A stretch of DNA of 64,000 nt from positions 12,414,657 through 12,478,656 of the forward strand of contig CM063248.1 of assembly GCA_032158295.1 (NCBI GenBank), in the 5' to 3' direction. Shown piece by piece: positions 60,383 through 64,000 of the stretch (positions are counted from its first letter, which is position 1; the number at the start of each line of letters is the position of its first letter). This DNA comes from Pycnopodia helianthoides. Taxonomy: Eukaryota > Echinodermata > Asteroidea > Forcipulatida > Asteriidae. Both the position numbers and the translations under genes were made by a program. The notes beneath the pieces were generated by a model. It saw only the letters and a list, made by a program, of their open reading frames with translations. It searched no databases and had not been told where the DNA came from.

Positions 60383-61964
60383 AACCGAAGCTGAAATCAA
60401 TGGCAAATTAGTCTGGTATCTTGAGAGAAAAAACTTGTATTTGTATTGCTGTTGGGTATGTAAAGGAACATCGCCATAAAGGCATACATTGTACAATCTT
60501 CAACCTTAGCCATGACTATTTCTTGCCACGCCCAACATTTCTTCTGAATCAAATATTCCTTAATAATAATAATAGGTATTTATAAAGCGCCTTTACAAAA
60601 AGAGCAAAGCGCTAAACCAAAAAAATCTCTGAAAGTAATAGTGATTGATTTTACAGCCAATGAACCAAAACTGGAATGTCAAAACCTATCTTACAATGTA
60701 CACCCCCCCCCCCAAAAAAAAGGAGGGGAAAAAATATCTTATACTTATAGATGACAAGTACAAGTACGTACATGTCCTTGGTTTCCCTATTTTTTACCAG
60801 TTGATGTACAAGCACATGCATGCAATTGCATGACTATGTAGTTTATTATGAAATGACCATTGCTGAGCTACAGTTATTACATATTTCTAATATGATGAGC
60901 CTACAACCTTGATGTGACAATAACTTGAAAGCTAATATTCTGAGTATGTAACATGGACATGTTCACTTGTAACTCACTTCACTGCCAGTGCATGCCATAC
61001 CCAAAAGTATACTATAATTTACGAATGGATACAAAATACAAAATTAATCATTTCAGTGGTGCATACTGTGTATGTTTCATAAAATTAAGCAAAATTTAGC
61101 AAAATTGTTTAATTTAAACAGACGTGTTCTAAGTGTGATCAAAGCCAAAGTATCTTTCCAAACATTACACAAAATAATGAATACAAACAGCTGTTCTGAG
61201 GAAAAACAAAGAGTGATTGAGAAGGCAAATGCATGGAAATCAATGCGTTGGTTGTATCATTTTAATTCTGACTTGTTTGTTGATACATGTATGTAAATGT
61301 TCAGATATTGATGTACATGTATAACAAAGTGTACCTAACTCCAAACACCATTACTTCTTGATTCATAGAGATAGGGGTTAACATTATGTACTTTGCTGGA
61401 GGTTGCTGTGGAATGCCAATTTAAAAAAAAAACAGAAAACACAGCGCTACACAATACAGCCACACCCTAACCTCATCTTTATTCTGGATCACCCCACAAC
61501 ATAAAACCAACCATCACCCCACCTCCCCTACTGTGAGCGTATACACACTGCACCAGCAGGGCATACGTGCACATAATCAGTTTAGAATTCGGGATGGAGC
61601 AAGCAGCCACGCTGAACTAAACACTGTGTACACATTTTACACTATACCGCATGCAGGGTCTATAGTACATTCATAAGCCATTGTCGGGTAACAAGAATGC
61701 AGTAATGTAATTAAACACACAAATCAAACTGCTAACTGTGGAAAACCGAGCTCTGCACAATAATCCCACCTATATTACAGCATCTCTAGGTTAATTAACC
61801 ATATTTACACGCACACGGTATTGGGGGGGGGGGGGCCGGTAATTGAGCTTCTAAACACACAAGTTGCTGAGAACAGGAGCAAAAGTTACCAGCCTAAATG
61901 GATTGTGATATGTAACGTTTGTGACCAGTCCCCTGCTAGTCTTGCGCTTAGCAGATATACCTGG

Positions 61965-62130
61965 CCCAAAATTTCATAGAGCTGCAAATCTAACAAAAAG
62001 TAGCCCAGCCAAAACAATTTTGCTTTCCAGAATAAGGTTACCAGCCAAAATACCAAATTACTTGTACAGTGACTGGTATCCTGCTTAGTTTTGCTAAGCA
62101 AAATGTTTCCGCGTAAGCAGCACTATGAGC
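61965..62130. repeat. Inverted-repeat element with GCTTAGC core, copy 2
   Basis: GGCCCAAAATTTCATAGAGC at the left and GTAAGCAGCACTATGAGCTT at the right are inverted. The interior GGTTACCAGCC and GCTTAGTTTTGCTAAGC match the 19.1-kb family. Confidence 0.6.
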
Positions 62131-62990
62131 TTGAGCCAAGGATGAATGATACTTGATGCTCTATCCCATTGGTTAAGTTCAGGAGAATTGACAAAAACAT
62201 GTAGCCTCTTGCATAGAATGTATGAGCTGAAGCATGCACCATTCTAAACTTTCAAGAATCTAAACTATTTCTCCATAAATTGTGAGTTCATTTAATGTGG
62301 TTTTTTAATCCTTAAAATATTGCGTCAAATTTTCCCTCCTTCAAAACTGTATTTTTATTTTAAGGTGTAGTTTTAGTTTACAAATGTCTTTTGCAATGGT
62401 ACACTTCTCTGCAGATTCATAATCAGTCTCCATTATGTAGATTCGTAAAAATAATCCAAACTTTCCTTAAGGCGTTCTCACAGTTGTCACATGCTCAAGA
62501 CGCTTCTTGGGAAACTAATTTGCTCTGAATATTTGTGGAAAGGATGTGTTCCCCTTTAACCCAGATTGTCTAATATTATGTGGTCAAAGTTGACCTCTGT
62601 TGAACTGTCCTGACAATTACTTGCTTGTAACATGCAAAGCCATTCGGTTGGTACATAAAAGTTAATACGTCACAAGTATGCGGACATACATGATGTTTAT
62701 GTTTGTGAGTAAGTTTACCTTAAATCCACCATTTTACCCTCAAAAGCAATTCTTCTGACAGAAATTTATTGTTCTAATCAGACCCGAGTCTTGATAAATA
62801 CAATTGAAACGGCAAATTCAAGGATTTCAAAGAAAAACTACATGGAGCTCAATGAAATGGGCTTGTGGCAACCATTGGAGCCAGTGTAAAGTGGGCATGG
62901 TTTTACAGTGAACACAATTAAACCGTTTCTATGACATCACACTATTAAATTATTATTTACTTTAGACATTGTACACAAACCAACAAACCA

Positions 62991-63334
62991 TTTAAAGGGA
63001 CACATTGGCTTAGATTGGGCGCTTTGGGCTAAAAAAAGCGTTTGATACAAAATGAATGGTTGTAAAGATGTTTTTTAAGTAGAATGGTCCACACAATTAT
63101 GCGTTGAAACTATGTGGTTTTCCTTTTACTTTGTGAGCTAACACGGTCAAAAATGTGGTCCTAGAAATAACTGACCGTGTTAGTTCACTAAGTACAAGGA
63201 AAAACCATACAATTTTGAGGTATATTTGTGTGGATCAATATATTCTACTATTAAAATGTCTTTCCGACCATATTCATTTCATAACAAATGATTTTTATAG
63301 CCCAAATCACCCAATTCAAGGCAACGTCCCTTAA
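62991..63334. mobile_element. Fold-back element, about 344 bp
   Basis: The two halves are imperfect inverted copies over most of their length: TTTAAAGGGACACATTGG left and GGCAACGTCCCTTAAA right, with CTAACACGGTCA / TGACCGTGTTAG at the centre. Confidence 0.75.
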
Positions 63335-63978
63335 AGATTACTACATCATAGTGTAATACAATTCAAGTGTACTTTGAACAAAATGCCCAAACAGACACAC
63401 CCCTTTCCTTTAATGCTTTATTTAAAGATAATTGTACTGGTACTGTACACACTGTACCGTGTTCTGTACAGTCTTTAGTCTTATCATGGGGGCTATCTAA
63501 AAAAAAGTCTAATGAAGGTCATGTTTGGTTGGGTTGCAAACAGAGCTACATGAAGGCATATATAGAACTTTGGCTCAATGATGCAGGTAGCTACATCAAA
63601 CAAGACACCCCCCCCCCCCCCGATTTACAAATCATGTATCATATATTAACGCATACACGAAAAGTGCAATTAGCTCTTCCAGTACATTCATTAATCTAAC
63701 ATACTTTCTGAAAGAAACTGCTATATATTTTACCAGAAATTTAATCCATCTACAGTGATCCCTATTTCATCCAACTGACATAAATGTAAAGAGAGAAAAA
63801 TATTTCTACATATTTTTATTACAGCGGGGGATGTCTGAGAGTAACAAGTTTGACCCAATTTACCCGATGTCACCATCACGATAATCTTGGCCGTGCCATT
63901 TTGGGAGACAATGTCCCACATGTGTTATACAGTGTCACTGCCCGTTTTAGGTGACGCGGCATTCACATGTACGCTTAC

Positions 63979-64000
63979 CTGCTTGCCATAATTTTTAAGT
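63979..64000 (-). other. Possible exon end at the right edge
   Basis: On the minus strand AAAATTATGGCAAGCAG is followed by the consensus donor GTAAGCG at 63972-63978. The ATG has A at -3 and G at +4 (Met-Ala-Ser). The putative exon runs off the window, so its acceptor or promoter cannot be checked. Confidence 0.2.

Larger units (their letters stand above)
52100..63950. other. Non-coding stretch rich in repeats
   Basis: No supported gene. It contains the SINE, MITE and fold-back copies listed, the DR5 site at 56.7 kb, a (GA)n run near 56550, poly-C/poly-G runs (for example 57455, 60705, 61824, 63608), and many TACATGTA palindromes. Confidence 0.6.

Noticed and set aside
1..64000. Bacterial-type defence, CRISPR or operon system
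   Set aside because: No regular spacer-repeat array, no closely packed ORFs with ribosome sites; splice sites and SINEs show animal nuclear DNA.

Overview
This is eukaryotic, gene-poor DNA. It has about 40% GC by eye, no operons, no long ORFs and no CRISPR, but many tRNA-derived SINEs and short inverted-repeat (MITE-like) elements. The repeat types, and a strong excess of the palindrome TACATGTA, suggest a marine deuterostome invertebrate, most likely an echinoderm. That is an inference from repeat style; no species can be named.

One gene is recognisable, on the minus strand at the left end: a Kruppel-like factor of the KLF3/KLF8/KLF12 repressor group. Two exons (3757-3871 and 2770-2932) have good splice sites and matching phase. 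They encode an EPVDLS CtBP-binding motif, a second motif-like GPVDLKK, and a segment resembling the KLF12 stretch DLPNVTLDSVNETG. The zinc-finger exons would lie left of base 1 and are not in the window. Upstream, a TATA-type promoter with a first exon (16508-16720), a 35-nt exon (16164-16198) and an 8-nt microexon (5162-5169) can be joined into one open frame with the EPVDLS exon. The frame works only if the microexon is included. This 5' model is inferred. A 72-nt exon at 11099-11170, and small exon-like segments at 18.5, 44.8 and 48.2 kb, form a second possible but weaker 5' route.

From 17 to 64 kb there is no protein-coding gene I can support firmly. Low-confidence coding candidates sit at 44.6-44.8 kb, 49.85-50.0 kb (a short signal-peptide-like ORF) and 51.6-52.0 kb, all on the minus strand. 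The rest is intron or intergenic DNA with dispersed repeats: a tRNA-derived SINE with at least five copies, a second tRNA-headed SINE, a GGCTAC-ended fold-back family (about ten copies), a 183-bp MITE with 15-bp terminal repeats and a TTATG target duplication, and several two-copy families. Possible regulatory sites are a DR5 nuclear-receptor repeat at 56.7 kb and a three-half-site cluster at 48.6 kb.

I found no exotic multi-gene system. The most informative observations are the KLF gene with its predicted microexon, the GGCTAC fold-back family, and the TACATGTA excess.
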